Shown one piece after another: positions 1 to 9,128 of a stretch of DNA of 20,640 nucleotides. Below the pieces are notes generated by a model. The model did not search any database and was not told the origin of the DNA. It was given only the letters and a program-made list of their open reading frames with translations. Source of the stretch: JBGOUJ01 sp041477005 (GTDB lineage: Bacteria; Acidobacteriota; Terriglobia; Bryobacterales; JACQDG01); NCBI GenBank assembly GCA_041477005.1, contig JBGOUJ010000059.1:1-20640 (forward strand), given 5' to 3'. Numbering within the stretch: position 1 is the stretch's first letter; every line of letters starts with the position of its first letter. The position numbers and the translations under genes are program-made.

Positions 1-500
1 TGGACGGCGGGCGTGGAATGGCTGATGAAATCGACGATCCAGAGGGAGCCGCCGGGGCGCAGGCTCGCGTGGAGTTTTCCAAAGACCAGCTTCCATTCGT
101 TCTCTTCGCGGAGGTGGTGTAAGACGCCGCCGGCCACGATGATGTCGAATTGCGACCGGCCCAGAGCGATGTCGCGGATATCGCCTTGGAGCGTGGTGAT
201 TGGATGGGGGGATTGCTTCCCGACTCGGTCCCGCGCCCGGTCGAGCATGGGCCGGCTCAGATCGACCAGCGTCACGTGCAGGCCGGGAAGTTTTTCGAGC
301 AGCTTGAGGCTGTAGTTGCCCGCTCCGGAGCCGATATCGAGGAGGGCCTTGGCGTGAGGGGTGGTGGCGGCAGCGGCCTGGGCAATCAACTCGAGGGCGA
401 GCGGCGCGTCAATGGTGGAGGTCTGGCCGGTGTCGAGATGAGAGAAGCGCTCCACGTCGCGATCGAAGCGCTCGCGGATTTGTTCGGGGGTTGCTTTCAT
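1..500 (-). CDS. Class I SAM-dependent methyltransferase, C-terminus beyond the window
   Basis: Reading the minus strand from the ATG at 498-500 gives 166 residues open to the window edge, so the C-terminus is missing. Visible are the nucleotide-binding glycine motif LLDIGSGAG (residues 53-61), an acidic residue after strand 2 (LVDLS, Asp80), GDIRDI (107-112) and the post-motif LRPGGSLWIVDF (147-158). These define a Rossmann-fold methyltransferase that transfers a methyl group from S-adenosylmethionine; the substrate cannot be read from the sequence. The N-terminus (RFDRDVERFS, then TGQTSTIDAPL) resembles a group of uncharacterised bacterial methyltransferases, from memory. It lies 228 bp downstream of mqnC on the same strand. 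A role in menaquinone methylation is possible but unsupported. No clear Shine-Dalgarno precedes the ATG, so the start is the likeliest rather than proven. Confidence 0.85.
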   Translation of the reverse strand, partial: MKATPEQIRERFDRDVERFSHLDTGQTSTIDAPLALELIAQAAAATTPHAKALLDIGSGAGNYSLKLLEKLPGLHVTLVDLSRPMLDRARDRVGKQSPHPITTLQGDIRDIALGRSQFDIIVAGGVLHHLREENEWKLVFGKLHASLRPGGSLWIVDFISHSTPAV

Positions 501-579
501 AGTCAGTTTCAGGCGTGCGAAGGCACGGCAGGCCGTTTCTTGTATCTCTTAGGGTCGGAGTAGGGGAACCGGACGAGGA

Positions 580-606
580 TGACGTCCCCTCGCTTATGAG
601 GCGTCA
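580..606. other. Bulged hairpin between mqnC and the methyltransferase gene
   Basis: TGACG (580-584) pairs with CGTCA (602-606) and CCTC (588-591) pairs with GAGG (598-601), leaving a 3-nt bulge and a 6-nt loop. It lies downstream of the mqnC stop and could end that transcript, but there is no T-run, so it is not a standard intrinsic terminator. The rest of 501-728 shows no gene that can be supported. Confidence 0.25.
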
Positions 607-728
607 TACGCGTCGATGCCAGGGGCGTCCCAGTTCCGGAACGCCGCCGGGCGCGATCGCGTCGCAAGGGCCCCTGACGCGGCCGGGGGGCCTGGGCATT
701 CCCGCCGGGAGGGTCCGCATAGATCCTC

Positions 729-1757
729 CTAATTCAGGAACATCGTCCGGTAGAGGGTGTCCCGCTGCTTGGGGATGAAGCCGGCGTCGCGGATCAGGCG
801 GCGGAGGTCTTCTTCGGTGGCGTGGTTGTGGGCGCCAGCGGCGCTGACGACGTTTTCTTCGAGCATCACGCTGCCTACGTCGTTGCCGCCGAAGCGCAGG
901 CCGAGCTGCACCATCTTCAGGCCCTGCGTCACCCAGGAGGATTGTACGTTTTCAATGTTTTCCAGGTAGAGACGCGAGATAGCCAGCGTCTTGAGGTACT
1001 CGATTGCGGTGGCCTCTTCCTTGACGAAGTGGCCGAGCGAGGTGTTCTCGCGCTGAAAGGTCCAGGGGATGAAGGCCGTGAAGCCGCCGGTCTCCTCCTG
1101 GATGCGGCGAACGATCTCCAGGTGATTCACCCGTTGCTGGTAGGTCTCATTCACGCCGAACATCATGGTCGCCGTAGTGCGCATACCGAGCTGGTGGGCG
1201 GTGCGGTGGACGTCGATCCATTCGGCTACCGAGCACTTCAGGCGGCTGATACGGCGGCGGACCTCGTCGTCGAGGATCTCGGCGCCGCCGCCGGGGATCG
1301 AATCGAGGCCGGCGTCGCGCAGCCGGGCGATGGTGTCGCGCATGCTCAGGCCGCTGACCTCGGCGATGTTGGTGACTTCGGGAGCCGAGAGGGCGTGCAG
1401 GTGAATCGGGTAGCGGGCTTTGATCGAGCGGAACAGGTCCTCGTACCACTCGATCTTGAGGTCGGGGTGCAGGCCGCCCTGCATCAGCACTCCGGTGCCG
1501 CCCAGGTCGATCGTTTCCTGGATCTTCTGGTAGATGACTTCCTTCGGCAGGATGTAGCCTTCCTGGTGCCCCAGGGGGCGGTAAAACGCGCAGAAGCTGC
1601 AATACTCGGTGCAGAAGTTCGTGTAGTTGATGTTGCGGTCGATGATATAAGTGACGACGCCCTCGGGGTGGAGCTTCTTCCGGACGGCGTCGGCGGCCAT
1701 GCCGATGCCGATCAGGTCGTCGCTCTCGAACAGGTCGATGGCTTCACGAGGCGTCAT
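729..1757 (-). CDS. mqnC: Cyclic dehypoxanthinyl futalosine synthase (radical SAM)
   Basis: MqnC is the radical SAM enzyme of the futalosine menaquinone pathway. It cyclises dehypoxanthine futalosine to its cyclic form in the cytoplasm. The 342 residues carry the 4Fe-4S motif CX3CX2C at Cys49, Cys53 and Cys56 (FCTEYCSFC). Family signatures follow: LMQGGLHPDLKIEWYEDL, LHALSAPE, SIPGGGAEIL and the C-terminal LRFGGNDVGSVMLEENVV, typical of the MqnC/MqnE/CofH radical SAM group. The PGGGAEIL and MQGGLHPDL pattern, with mqnA directly upstream, favours MqnC over MqnE. Length is slightly below the roughly 360-370 usual for the family, so a start a little upstream cannot be excluded; the chosen ATG has no obvious Shine-Dalgarno. 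It follows mqnA by 49 bp on the same strand, suggesting one transcript, with a heptamer repeat array in the spacer. Confidence 0.95.
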   Translation of the reverse strand: MTPREAIDLFESDDLIGIGMAADAVRKKLHPEGVVTYIIDRNINYTNFCTEYCSFCAFYRPLGHQEGYILPKEVIYQKIQETIDLGGTGVLMQGGLHPDLKIEWYEDLFRSIKARYPIHLHALSAPEVTNIAEVSGLSMRDTIARLRDAGLDSIPGGGAEILDDEVRRRISRLKCSVAEWIDVHRTAHQLGMRTTATMMFGVNETYQQRVNHLEIVRRIQEETGGFTAFIPWTFQRENTSLGHFVKEEATAIEYLKTLAISRLYLENIENVQSSWVTQGLKMVQLGLRFGGNDVGSVMLEENVVSAAGAHNHATEEDLRRLIRDAGFIPKQRDTLYRTMFLN

Positions 1758-1780
1758 GGCGGTAAGGATTCAGGTCGCGG

Positions 1781-1822
1781 GGTTGCTGAAAGCTGTCGGC
1801 TGACGGCTAAAGGCTGGCAGCT
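1781..1822. repeat. Heptamer tandem array, family 1 (six GANNGCT-like units)
   Basis: Six consecutive 7-bp units (ggttgct, gaaagct, gtcggct, gacggct, aaaggct, ggcagct) share the consensus GANNGCT. The array fills much of the mqnA-mqnC spacer and runs into the mqnA 3' end, covering its stop codon (1807-1809) and last codons. It is the same unit as the right arm of the array at 4130-4164. Confidence 0.7.
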
Positions 1823-2658
1823 TCATACGTCAACGCCGGCTCGTCCAGCATCTCCAGGGAAGTCTTGCGGGGCACGAGGCCGATGTCGGCGGCGTACTCC
1901 AGGAACAGACTCAGCCCGCGGGCTTCCGGCTCGCCCCAATCATAGCGGATGTTCTGCGACATGTAGCGGCGGGCGCGCTCGACGGTAATGCCGCGCTCGG
2001 GGGCTGTCGCGGCGGCGATCTGGTCGATGTGCGCCAGACCGAACTGCGCCGAGGCTTGGAAGATCGCGGCCAGGCCGAGATCGGCCACCGGCCGCCGCAC
2101 CGCCCACACGGCATAAACCATGGGCAGGCGGGTCAAGGCGGCCCATTCCGCGCCCAGGTCGTAGGTCCACAGCCGGCTGTCTTCGGTGCGGGCGTGCTCG
2201 GCTTCGAAGCGCAGAGCAGGATCGCCGATGACCAGCGCCGCGTCGGCAATATCGAGCATTTCGTGGACGCGCGGCGGATAGGGGCGGATCTTCACCGAGC
2301 GATGATACTTCCGCGCGAGAACAATCTGCACCAGGGCGACGGAGCTGCGGGAGCTGGTGTCGGCGGCGATGCTCTCCAGCTCTTCAATCGGCTTGTGGGC
2401 CACGAGCAAAATGCTTCCCACCGGGCCCCGGGAACTGATGGAGCAGCCGGGAATCACAACCAGCTCATTCTGGGCCGCGAGCTCAATCGAGGGCGCGAGG
2501 CCCACGTCGGCCTGGCCCGAGCGCATCAGGTCGGCGCAGTCGGCGGGCAGCCGAAAGCTCAAATCCACCAAATCCTTTTGTTGGCCGTGCAGGAAACCCC
2601 ACACCAGCGGCACCGTATTCAGATAACTGACGGCGCATACGCGCGGCTTGGATGGCAT
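1807..2658 (-). CDS. mqnA: Chorismate dehydratase, first step of futalosine menaquinone synthesis
   Basis: MqnA dehydrates chorismate to 3-[(1-carboxyvinyl)oxy]benzoate, committing it to menaquinone by the futalosine route. The 283-residue protein has the family landmarks in order: VSYLNTVPL near residue 10, LPADCADLMRSGQADVGLAPSIE, the GPVGSILLV strand, the DTSSRSSVALVQIVL segment and VIGDPALRF. It has the periplasmic-binding-protein-like fold of the family, and length matches the usual 270-290. It begins with ATG preceded closely by GGAG. The last three codons and the stop fall inside a heptamer repeat array, so its C-terminal tail is partly repeat-derived. It heads the mqnA-mqnC pair and is divergent from dprA, with 196 bp between them. 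The remaining pathway genes (mqnB, mqnD, mqnE) are not in this window. Confidence 0.95.
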   Translation of the reverse strand: MPSKPRVCAVSYLNTVPLVWGFLHGQQKDLVDLSFRLPADCADLMRSGQADVGLAPSIELAAQNELVVIPGCSISSRGPVGSILLVAHKPIEELESIAADTSSRSSVALVQIVLARKYHRSVKIRPYPPRVHEMLDIADAALVIGDPALRFEAEHARTEDSRLWTYDLGAEWAALTRLPMVYAVWAVRRPVADLGLAAIFQASAQFGLAHIDQIAAATAPERGITVERARRYMSQNIRYDWGEPEARGLSLFLEYAADIGLVPRKTSLEMLDEPALTYEAASL

Positions 2659-2679
2659 AAGCTCCGAGTTATATCACAC

Positions 2680-2706
2680 TTGATTGTAGCAGATCGTTGA
2701 TTGTAG
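2680..2706. repeat. Direct repeat ttgattgtag x2 in the mqnA/dprA divergent region
   Basis: Exact 10-bp direct repeats at 2680-2689 and 2697-2706, start to start 17 bp, lie just upstream of mqnA. On the minus strand each copy contains TACAAT, which resembles a -10 element, and an extended -10-like TGATATAAC lies nearer the gene. No good -35 partner was found. The pair could be a regulator site or chance. The rest of 2659-2854 shows only imperfect inverted repeats of CGAAG/CTTCG near 2793-2827. Confidence 0.3.
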
Positions 2707-2854
2707 ACCGCTGGGGCGTTGGCCACGCGGCTAGAGTGGGCCTCGGTTTTCCCACGGTCCTCGATCCAACGATCGGCTGCGCCGGGCGAAGTCCGGCGAA
2801 GCCCACTTGCCTTTCGCCGCCCTTCGCTGCTAGAGTCGGAAGTCGGGCTGCTCG

Positions 2855-4072
2855 ATGGCAAACCAGGCGGGCAGCCAGGAAGCGTTGCTTCACTGGCTGG
2901 CGCTGCATCTGGTCCCTGGCCTTGGGACCGGCAATGCAGTCAAGCTGATTCGGAAGCTGGGAACCCCACAGGCCATTTTCCACGCATCGGTATCGGAGCT
3001 GGAAAGCTGCGGACTGCGCGCGGCTGTGGCGCAGAACATCGTATCCGGGGTTTCCTTTGAAGAGGCGGCGGCGGAAGCGGAAAGAGTGAGGGCCGCCGGG
3101 GTCGAGGTTTTGACGTTTCACGACCCGCGCTATCCGGAGCCCCTGAAGGAAATTTACGATCCGCCGATCTTGGTATACGCTCGCGGGCGGACTGATCTGC
3201 TCGGGTCGTTCCAGATCGCGGTGGTCGGCTCGCGCCGGCCTTCGCCTTACGGAACGGCGGTGGCGGAAAGGCTGAGCGGGGAGCTGGCGGCGGCCGGGCT
3301 GGTGATTGTAAGCGGCATGGCCCGGGGCATCGACACCGCGGCCCACCGTGGCGCCTTGCGGGCCGGCGGCGACACTATCGCCGTGTTGGGGTGCGGCGTG
3401 GATGTGGTCTATCCTTCCGAGAATCGGAAGCTGGCGGCGGAGATTGCGGCCCGGGGATTAATCCTGTCGGAGTTTCCCATGGGAGCGGTGGCCTTTCCGC
3501 AAAACTTTCCGATCCGGAACCGGATCATCAGCGGGATGAGCTCGGGTGTGATGGTCGTCGAGGGGGCGCAATATAGCGGCTCGCTGATCACGGCACGGCT
3601 GGCCCTCGATCAGGGACGAGAGGTGTTCGCGGTGCCGGGCAACATCGTCTCCAAGCTGAGCTGGGGGCCGAACCTGTTGATCAAGCAAGGGGCCACGCTG
3701 GTGCAGGAGTGGAAAGACGTGGTGGAGGCGCTGCCGACTCCGGTCCGACGAATGATCTTTGAAGCGCAGCAGGAAAAGTTGCAAGAACAAACACTTTCTT
3801 CTGTTGGAGTTAACGGCGGGGCTGAACCCTCCGGCGCTGTTCGAGCATCCTTGTTTGGTGGCGAGACCGCCAAAGACGCCAGCCCACTAGCGCCGCTGGG
3901 ACGGCGGTTGTTGCAAATGTTGCAGATCGACGCGTCCACCCACATCGACGCGCTGATCCAGCAACTGGAACAAGAGCATTCCCCTTCGGAGATCATCGCC
4001 GCCTTGTGCGAGCTGGAGCTGGCGGGGTCGGTCCGGCAGTTGCCGGGAAGGAACTTCTTGAGAGTGTGGTAG
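2855..4072 (+). CDS. dprA: DNA processing protein DprA/Smf
   Basis: DprA binds incoming single-stranded DNA during natural transformation and loads RecA on it. In this 405-residue protein an N-terminal helical region (about 8-75, with LVPGLGTGNAVKLI of helix-hairpin-helix type) precedes the extended Rossmann fold. The fold shows VVGSRRPSPYG (124-133), SGMARGIDTAAHRGAL (153-168), LGCGVDVVYPSEN (178-190), FPIRNRIISGMS (218-229), SGSLITARLALDQGREVFAVPG (two adjacent blocks, 241-262) and GPNLLIKQGA. The last 70 or so residues fit the winged-helix DprA C-terminal domain (ALIQQLEQ, ALCELELAGSVRQLPGRNF). The ATG has no strong Shine-Dalgarno, but the N-terminus aligns with family expectation. It lies 97 bp upstream of topA on the same strand; dprA-topA is a recurrent bacterial order. 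No other competence gene is visible. Confidence 0.96.
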   Translation: MANQAGSQEALLHWLALHLVPGLGTGNAVKLIRKLGTPQAIFHASVSELESCGLRAAVAQNIVSGVSFEEAAAEAERVRAAGVEVLTFHDPRYPEPLKEIYDPPILVYARGRTDLLGSFQIAVVGSRRPSPYGTAVAERLSGELAAAGLVIVSGMARGIDTAAHRGALRAGGDTIAVLGCGVDVVYPSENRKLAAEIAARGLILSEFPMGAVAFPQNFPIRNRIISGMSSGVMVVEGAQYSGSLITARLALDQGREVFAVPGNIVSKLSWGPNLLIKQGATLVQEWKDVVEALPTPVRRMIFEAQQEKLQEQTLSSVGVNGGAEPSGAVRASLFGGETAKDASPLAPLGRRLLQMLQIDASTHIDALIQQLEQEHSPSEIIAALCELELAGSVRQLPGRNFLRVW

Positions 4073-4080
4073 AAGAGAGA

Positions 4081-4164
4081 AGCTGTCAGCTCTCAGCCAT
4101 CAGCCGTCAGCAATCCCGCGGTCTGGGCGGATGGCTGATAACTGACTGCTGAAAGCTGATTGCT
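4081..4164. repeat. Inverted heptamer array, family 1, between dprA and topA
   Basis: The left arm is five tandem AGCNNTC units (agctgtc, agctctc, agccatc, agccgtc, agcaatc; 4081-4115). The right arm is five GANNGCT units (gatggct, gataact, gactgct, gaaagct, gattgct; 4130-4164), the reverse complement of the left consensus. A 14-bp GC-rich spacer separates them. The arms can pair as one long imperfect stem. The array fills almost the whole dprA-topA gap and ends 5 bp before the topA ATG. Confidence 0.85.
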
Positions 4165-4169
4165 GAATT

Positions 4170-6617
<2,448 letters not shown>

Positions 6618-6667
6618 AGCGCGATCCCCGAAATCGGCGGTCATAAATTCGATCCGACGACCTTACT

Positions 6668-6693
6668 CTACGGCGTGAGTTAATAAGCCGTAG
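6668..6693. other. Perfect 7-bp inverted repeat downstream of topA
   Basis: CTACGGC (6668-6674) pairs exactly with GCCGTAG (6687-6693) around a 12-nt AT-rich loop, 50 bp after the topA stop. It could help end the topA transcript but has no T-run after it. The rest of 6618-6746 holds no supported gene. Confidence 0.3.
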
Positions 6694-6746
6694 TCTCGAC
6701 CTGTAATGCCGGCGGAGAGGCCGGGGCCAGCGGGCCACAAAGATCC

Positions 6747-6785
6747 TTGATCGTAGCGAACGCCTTTTGGTACGCTTAAGAGTAC
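6747..6785 (+). promoter_or_regulatory. Candidate promoter and palindromic operator of the toxin-antitoxin pair
   Basis: A 16-bp near-palindrome GTACGCTTAAGAGTAC (6770-6785, 14 of 16 bases symmetric, centred on CTTAAG) sits 11 bp before the antitoxin ATG. A weak -35 (TTGATC, 6747-6752) lies 18 bp from a poor -10-like TACGCT (6771-6776), so a repressor on the palindrome would cover the promoter. Phd/YefM antitoxins repress their own operons by binding palindromes containing GTAC, which fits. The palindrome is seen; its role is inferred. Confidence 0.45.
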
Positions 6786-6796
6786 GAGGTTTGCCG

Positions 6797-7072
6797 ATGA
6801 CCCCCACGATGCCCATAATCGAAGCTCGAAAGAAGCTAACAAGCCTCCCCGAGCGGTTCCAGCGGGAGCCGGAACCCGGAGTCGTGGCGGTGACCCGGCG
6901 CGGGAAGCCAGTCTTGGCGGTCATGCCCTGGGATCTCTATGAATCCATTGTGGAGACGGTCGAGATCCTGGGCGACGAAAAAATGATGGTGGCGTTACGC
7001 CAGGGGATTCAGGAAGCGGCTGCCGGGAAGGGTATCCCTTGGGAGAAGGCCAAGAGGAAACTCGGGCTTTGA
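6797..7072 (+). CDS. Phd/YefM-type antitoxin
   Basis: This 91-residue protein resembles type II antitoxins of the Phd/YefM family. The N-terminal part has the usual DNA-binding layout: IIEARKKLTSLPERF, then VVAVTRRGKPVLAVMPWDLYESI, where the strand-turn-strand 'RRGKPVLAVMPWDLYE' is the most recognisable piece. The C-terminal part (ILGDEKMMVALRQGI and the basic tail) would wrap the toxin. I chose ATG 6797 because GAGG at 6786-6789 is spaced 7 bp from it, and a TTG further upstream (6767) would place a palindromic operator candidate inside the gene. A second ATG at 6809 is also possible. Its stop overlaps the start of the toxin gene by two bases, so the two are translationally coupled, with antitoxin first as usual. 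Confidence 0.85.
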   Translation: MTPTMPIIEARKKLTSLPERFQREPEPGVVAVTRRGKPVLAVMPWDLYESIVETVEILGDEKMMVALRQGIQEAAAGKGIPWEKAKRKLGL

Positions 7073-7395
7073 CCTATCGCATCGTCGTTCAGCCGGCAGC
7101 GCTGAAAATGCTGCAAGGCATAACGGATCGCCGCGTTCAAGAGATAATCCGGGATCGCATCGACGGGCTGGCCCTGGAGCCCGAGAAGCAGGGCAAGCCG
7201 TTACGGTGGGAACTGGCCGGCTATCGGAGCGTGCGAGCCGCGGGGCAGCGCTACCGAATCATTTACCGAGTGGAGCAAAACAGAGTTCTCGTCGTCGTCG
7301 TAGCGGTGGGGATCCGCAAGGAAGCAAGCAAGAGGGACATCTACGCTCTCGCCAAGAAGCTTCTCCGCTTGGGCCTGGCTGAGCCTCCGCGTTAG
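7069..7395 (+). CDS. RelE/ParE-family toxin
   Basis: The 108-residue product matches the RelE/ParE toxin superfamily. It has TYRIVVQPAALKMLQGI at the N-terminus, then LRWELAGYRSVRAAGQRYRIIYRV, and the strand-rich end LVVVVAVGIRKEASKRDIY. RelE members cleave mRNA on the ribosome and ParE members poison gyrase; the sequence does not decide between them. I place the start at TTG 7069, which overlaps the antitoxin stop as TTGA and has AGAGGA about 10 bp upstream; a TTG at 7039 would add ten unlikely residues. The C-terminus carries about 16 residues (ALAKKLLRLGLAEPPR) beyond the usual fold. The stop lies 2 bp from the convergent stop of the VCBS gene. Confidence 0.85.
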   Translation: MTYRIVVQPAALKMLQGITDRRVQEIIRDRIDGLALEPEKQGKPLRWELAGYRSVRAAGQRYRIIYRVEQNRVLVVVVAVGIRKEASKRDIYALAKKLLRLGLAEPPR

Positions 7396-7397
7396 CG

Positions 7398-9128
7398 TTA
7401 GCGCCCGATCTTCGCGGGCGAAACCTTGCCCTCTTCGATCCGCAGAAACTGGTTGACTTCCAGATTGTTGAAGCTCTGGCGCTCGCCGCTGGGCCATTGA
7501 ATCTCCAGCGAGTCGACCTTTTTGTCCTGGCCGAGGCCGAAGGTCAGGGGCAGCTCGCTTTGAGAGCAATAGCTCGAGCCGCTGTGGACGGTCTGCCATT
7601 GCGCGCCGGAAGCGGAGCGCAGGCGGACAATGGCGCCGATCCCGTCCCGGTTCGATTTGGTTCCCACCGTCTTGATCCGCAGCCAGTGGTTGGCGTTGCC
7701 GCCGTCGTTGCGGTAAAGATACGCCGGGCCGCCGTTGGTCGAGATCAGGATGTCCAGGTCGCCGTCGAGGTCGTAATCGGCATAGGCGGCGCCGCGGGCC
7801 ACGATTGGGCGGCCGAGCGCGGAGCCGACCTTGTCGGTTGCCGGCTCGAACTTCTTGCCGCCTAAATTGCGGAACAGCAGCGGCGGCTCCTGGTATTGCA
7901 CCTTGGGCTGGACGCGGTTGATTTCATCCTCGATGTGCCCGTTGGCGGCGAATATGTCGGGCAGGCCATCGAGATCGTAGTCGAAAAAGAACACGCCGAA
8001 GGTGAGGGTGAGCAGGCTGGCGCGGCCGATGGCGGTCGAAGGCGCCTCGTCCACGAACAGCCCGTTGCCCTCGTTGTGATAGAGGGCGAGCATCTGGTTC
8101 GAGAAATTGCCGACCAGCAGGTGCGGGCGGCCGGAGCGGTCGTAGTCGGCGGCGTCGACGCCCATGGCGCCGCGGGCCACGCCGTCCTCGCCGAACGCCA
8201 CGCCGGCCGCCACGCCGACTTCGGTGAACGTCCCGTTGCGGTTGTTGCGGTAGAGCTTGTTGGGCTGGGTGTCGTTGGCGACGAAGAGGTCGGGCCAGCC
8301 GTCGCCGTCGAAGTCGAGCACGGTCACGCCGAGGGACTTGCTGGTGGGATCGGCGATGCCCGCTTTTTGGGAGGCGTCTTCAAACTTGCCGTCGCCAAGG
8401 TTGTGGTAGAGCTTGGACGGCAATCCCTTGTACGACTCGGGCGTGCAGTAGGACTTCGTCTGGCCGTCGAGCGAGCACCACAGGTCGGCCTGGGGCGACC
8501 ACTTCACGTAATTGGCGACGAACAGGTCGAGCTTGCCGTCGCGGTCGTAATCGAGCCACGCGGCGCTCGTGCCGAAGCCGGCGTTGGCGATGCCGGCGGC
8601 GCGCGTGACATCGCGGAATGTTCCGTTGCGCTCGTTGTGGAAGAGGTGATCGCCGTCGAGAGCGGTGATGTAGAGGTCCTGATAGCCGTCGTTGTCGTAA
8701 TCGCCGACGGCCGCGCCCATGGCGTGCATCTCGACGGCCAGGCCGGCGGCGGCGGTCCCGTCGGTGAACGTGCCGTCCTTGTTATTGCGGTAGAGCGCGG
8801 GGAGGGAACGGCGCGCGCCGGCGGCCCAGCTCTTGCCATTCAGCAGCAGGATGTCGGGCCAGTTGTCGTTGTTGTAGTCGAGGAAGGCGCAGCCGGAGCC
8901 GAGGGTTTCGGGGAGGTATTTCTTGCCCGAGCGGCCGGTGTTGTGGCGGAAGCGGAGGCCGGCGGGGATGGTGACGTCGGTGAACTGCACAGCGGCGCTG
9001 ACGAAACAGACGCCCAGAAAAAAGAAACCGCAGATGAACGCAGATGAACGCAGATTAAAGCCAAGGCCGGTATCTGCGTTTATCTGCGGGGGCGCCCCCT
9101 GGGCCCTGCGGTTCCATTTCATTTTCAT
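7398..9128 (-). CDS. Exported FG-GAP/VCBS repeat protein with ASPIC/UnbV C-terminus (CRTAC1-like)
   Basis: The 576-residue protein is predicted to be exported and to fold as a beta-propeller. At least seven calcium-loop repeats are visible, for example FLDYNNDNWPDILLLNG, VGDYDNDGYQDLYITALDG, WLDYDRDGKLDLFVANYV, VLDFDGDGWPDLFVANDTQ and YADYDLDGDLDILISTNGG. The C-terminal 70 or so residues (GAIVRLRS, LPLTFGLGQDKKVDSLEIQWPSG) match the ASPIC/UnbV domain. The start is taken at ATG 9126-9128, whose ATGA overlaps the stop of the upstream cytochrome gene; the reading frame stays open further upstream but that part is antiparallel-free shadow of the cytochrome TPR. The signal segment (about residues 28-46, SAFICGFFFLGVCFVSAA) is preceded by a long polar stretch encoded by an inserted repeat (residues about 14-34). 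Function unknown; last gene of the three-gene operon. Confidence 0.88.
   Translation of the reverse strand: MKMKWNRRAQGAPPQINADTGLGFNLRSSAFICGFFFLGVCFVSAAVQFTDVTIPAGLRFRHNTGRSGKKYLPETLGSGCAFLDYNNDNWPDILLLNGKSWAAGARRSLPALYRNNKDGTFTDGTAAAGLAVEMHAMGAAVGDYDNDGYQDLYITALDGDHLFHNERNGTFRDVTRAAGIANAGFGTSAAWLDYDRDGKLDLFVANYVKWSPQADLWCSLDGQTKSYCTPESYKGLPSKLYHNLGDGKFEDASQKAGIADPTSKSLGVTVLDFDGDGWPDLFVANDTQPNKLYRNNRNGTFTEVGVAAGVAFGEDGVARGAMGVDAADYDRSGRPHLLVGNFSNQMLALYHNEGNGLFVDEAPSTAIGRASLLTLTFGVFFFDYDLDGLPDIFAANGHIEDEINRVQPKVQYQEPPLLFRNLGGKKFEPATDKVGSALGRPIVARGAAYADYDLDGDLDILISTNGGPAYLYRNDGGNANHWLRIKTVGTKSNRDGIGAIVRLRSASGAQWQTVHSGSSYCSQSELPLTFGLGQDKKVDSLEIQWPSGERQSFNNLEVNQFLRIEEGKVSPAKIGR
7402..7419. terminator. 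Possible shared hairpin at the convergent toxin/VCBS gene ends
   Basis: An inverted repeat CGCCCG ... CGGGCG with a short loop lies at the junction of the two convergent genes, inside the last codons of the minus-strand gene. It could terminate transcripts from both sides, but no T-run follows on either strand, so this is tentative. Confidence 0.2.
9028..9089. repeat. Inverted cgcagatgaa-type repeat inside the VCBS gene
   Basis: The left arm (9028-9055) has two and a half tandem units of 10 bp, CGCAGATGAA. The right arm (9072-9089) reads ATCTGCGTTTATCTGCGG and pairs with CCGCAGATGAACGCAGAT of the left arm with one mismatch, around a loop of about 16 nt. Similar GCAGATGAACGCAGAT elements are known to me from intergenic regions of several bacterial phyla. 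Here it lies in frame within the N-terminal coding part of the VCBS gene. Confidence 0.85.

Noticed and set aside
515..778. 87-residue plus-strand ORF in the mqnC/methyltransferase gap
   Set aside because: Arg/Gly/Pro-rich, no ribosome binding site, overlaps the mqnC 3' end; no family resemblance.
822..1988. 388-residue plus-strand ORF over mqnC
   Set aside because: Antisense shadow of a well-recognised gene in high-GC DNA; composition is Val/Ala/Asp-rich with no family motifs.
7388..7402. gcgttagcgttagcg tandem at the toxin stop as a recombination site
   Set aside because: Only two short copies at a convergent gene end; no integrase, no flanking partner site.
9028..9089. Possible CRISPR array
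   Set aside because: Units are 10 bp, adjacent without spacers, and arranged as opposed arms; no cas genes in the window.
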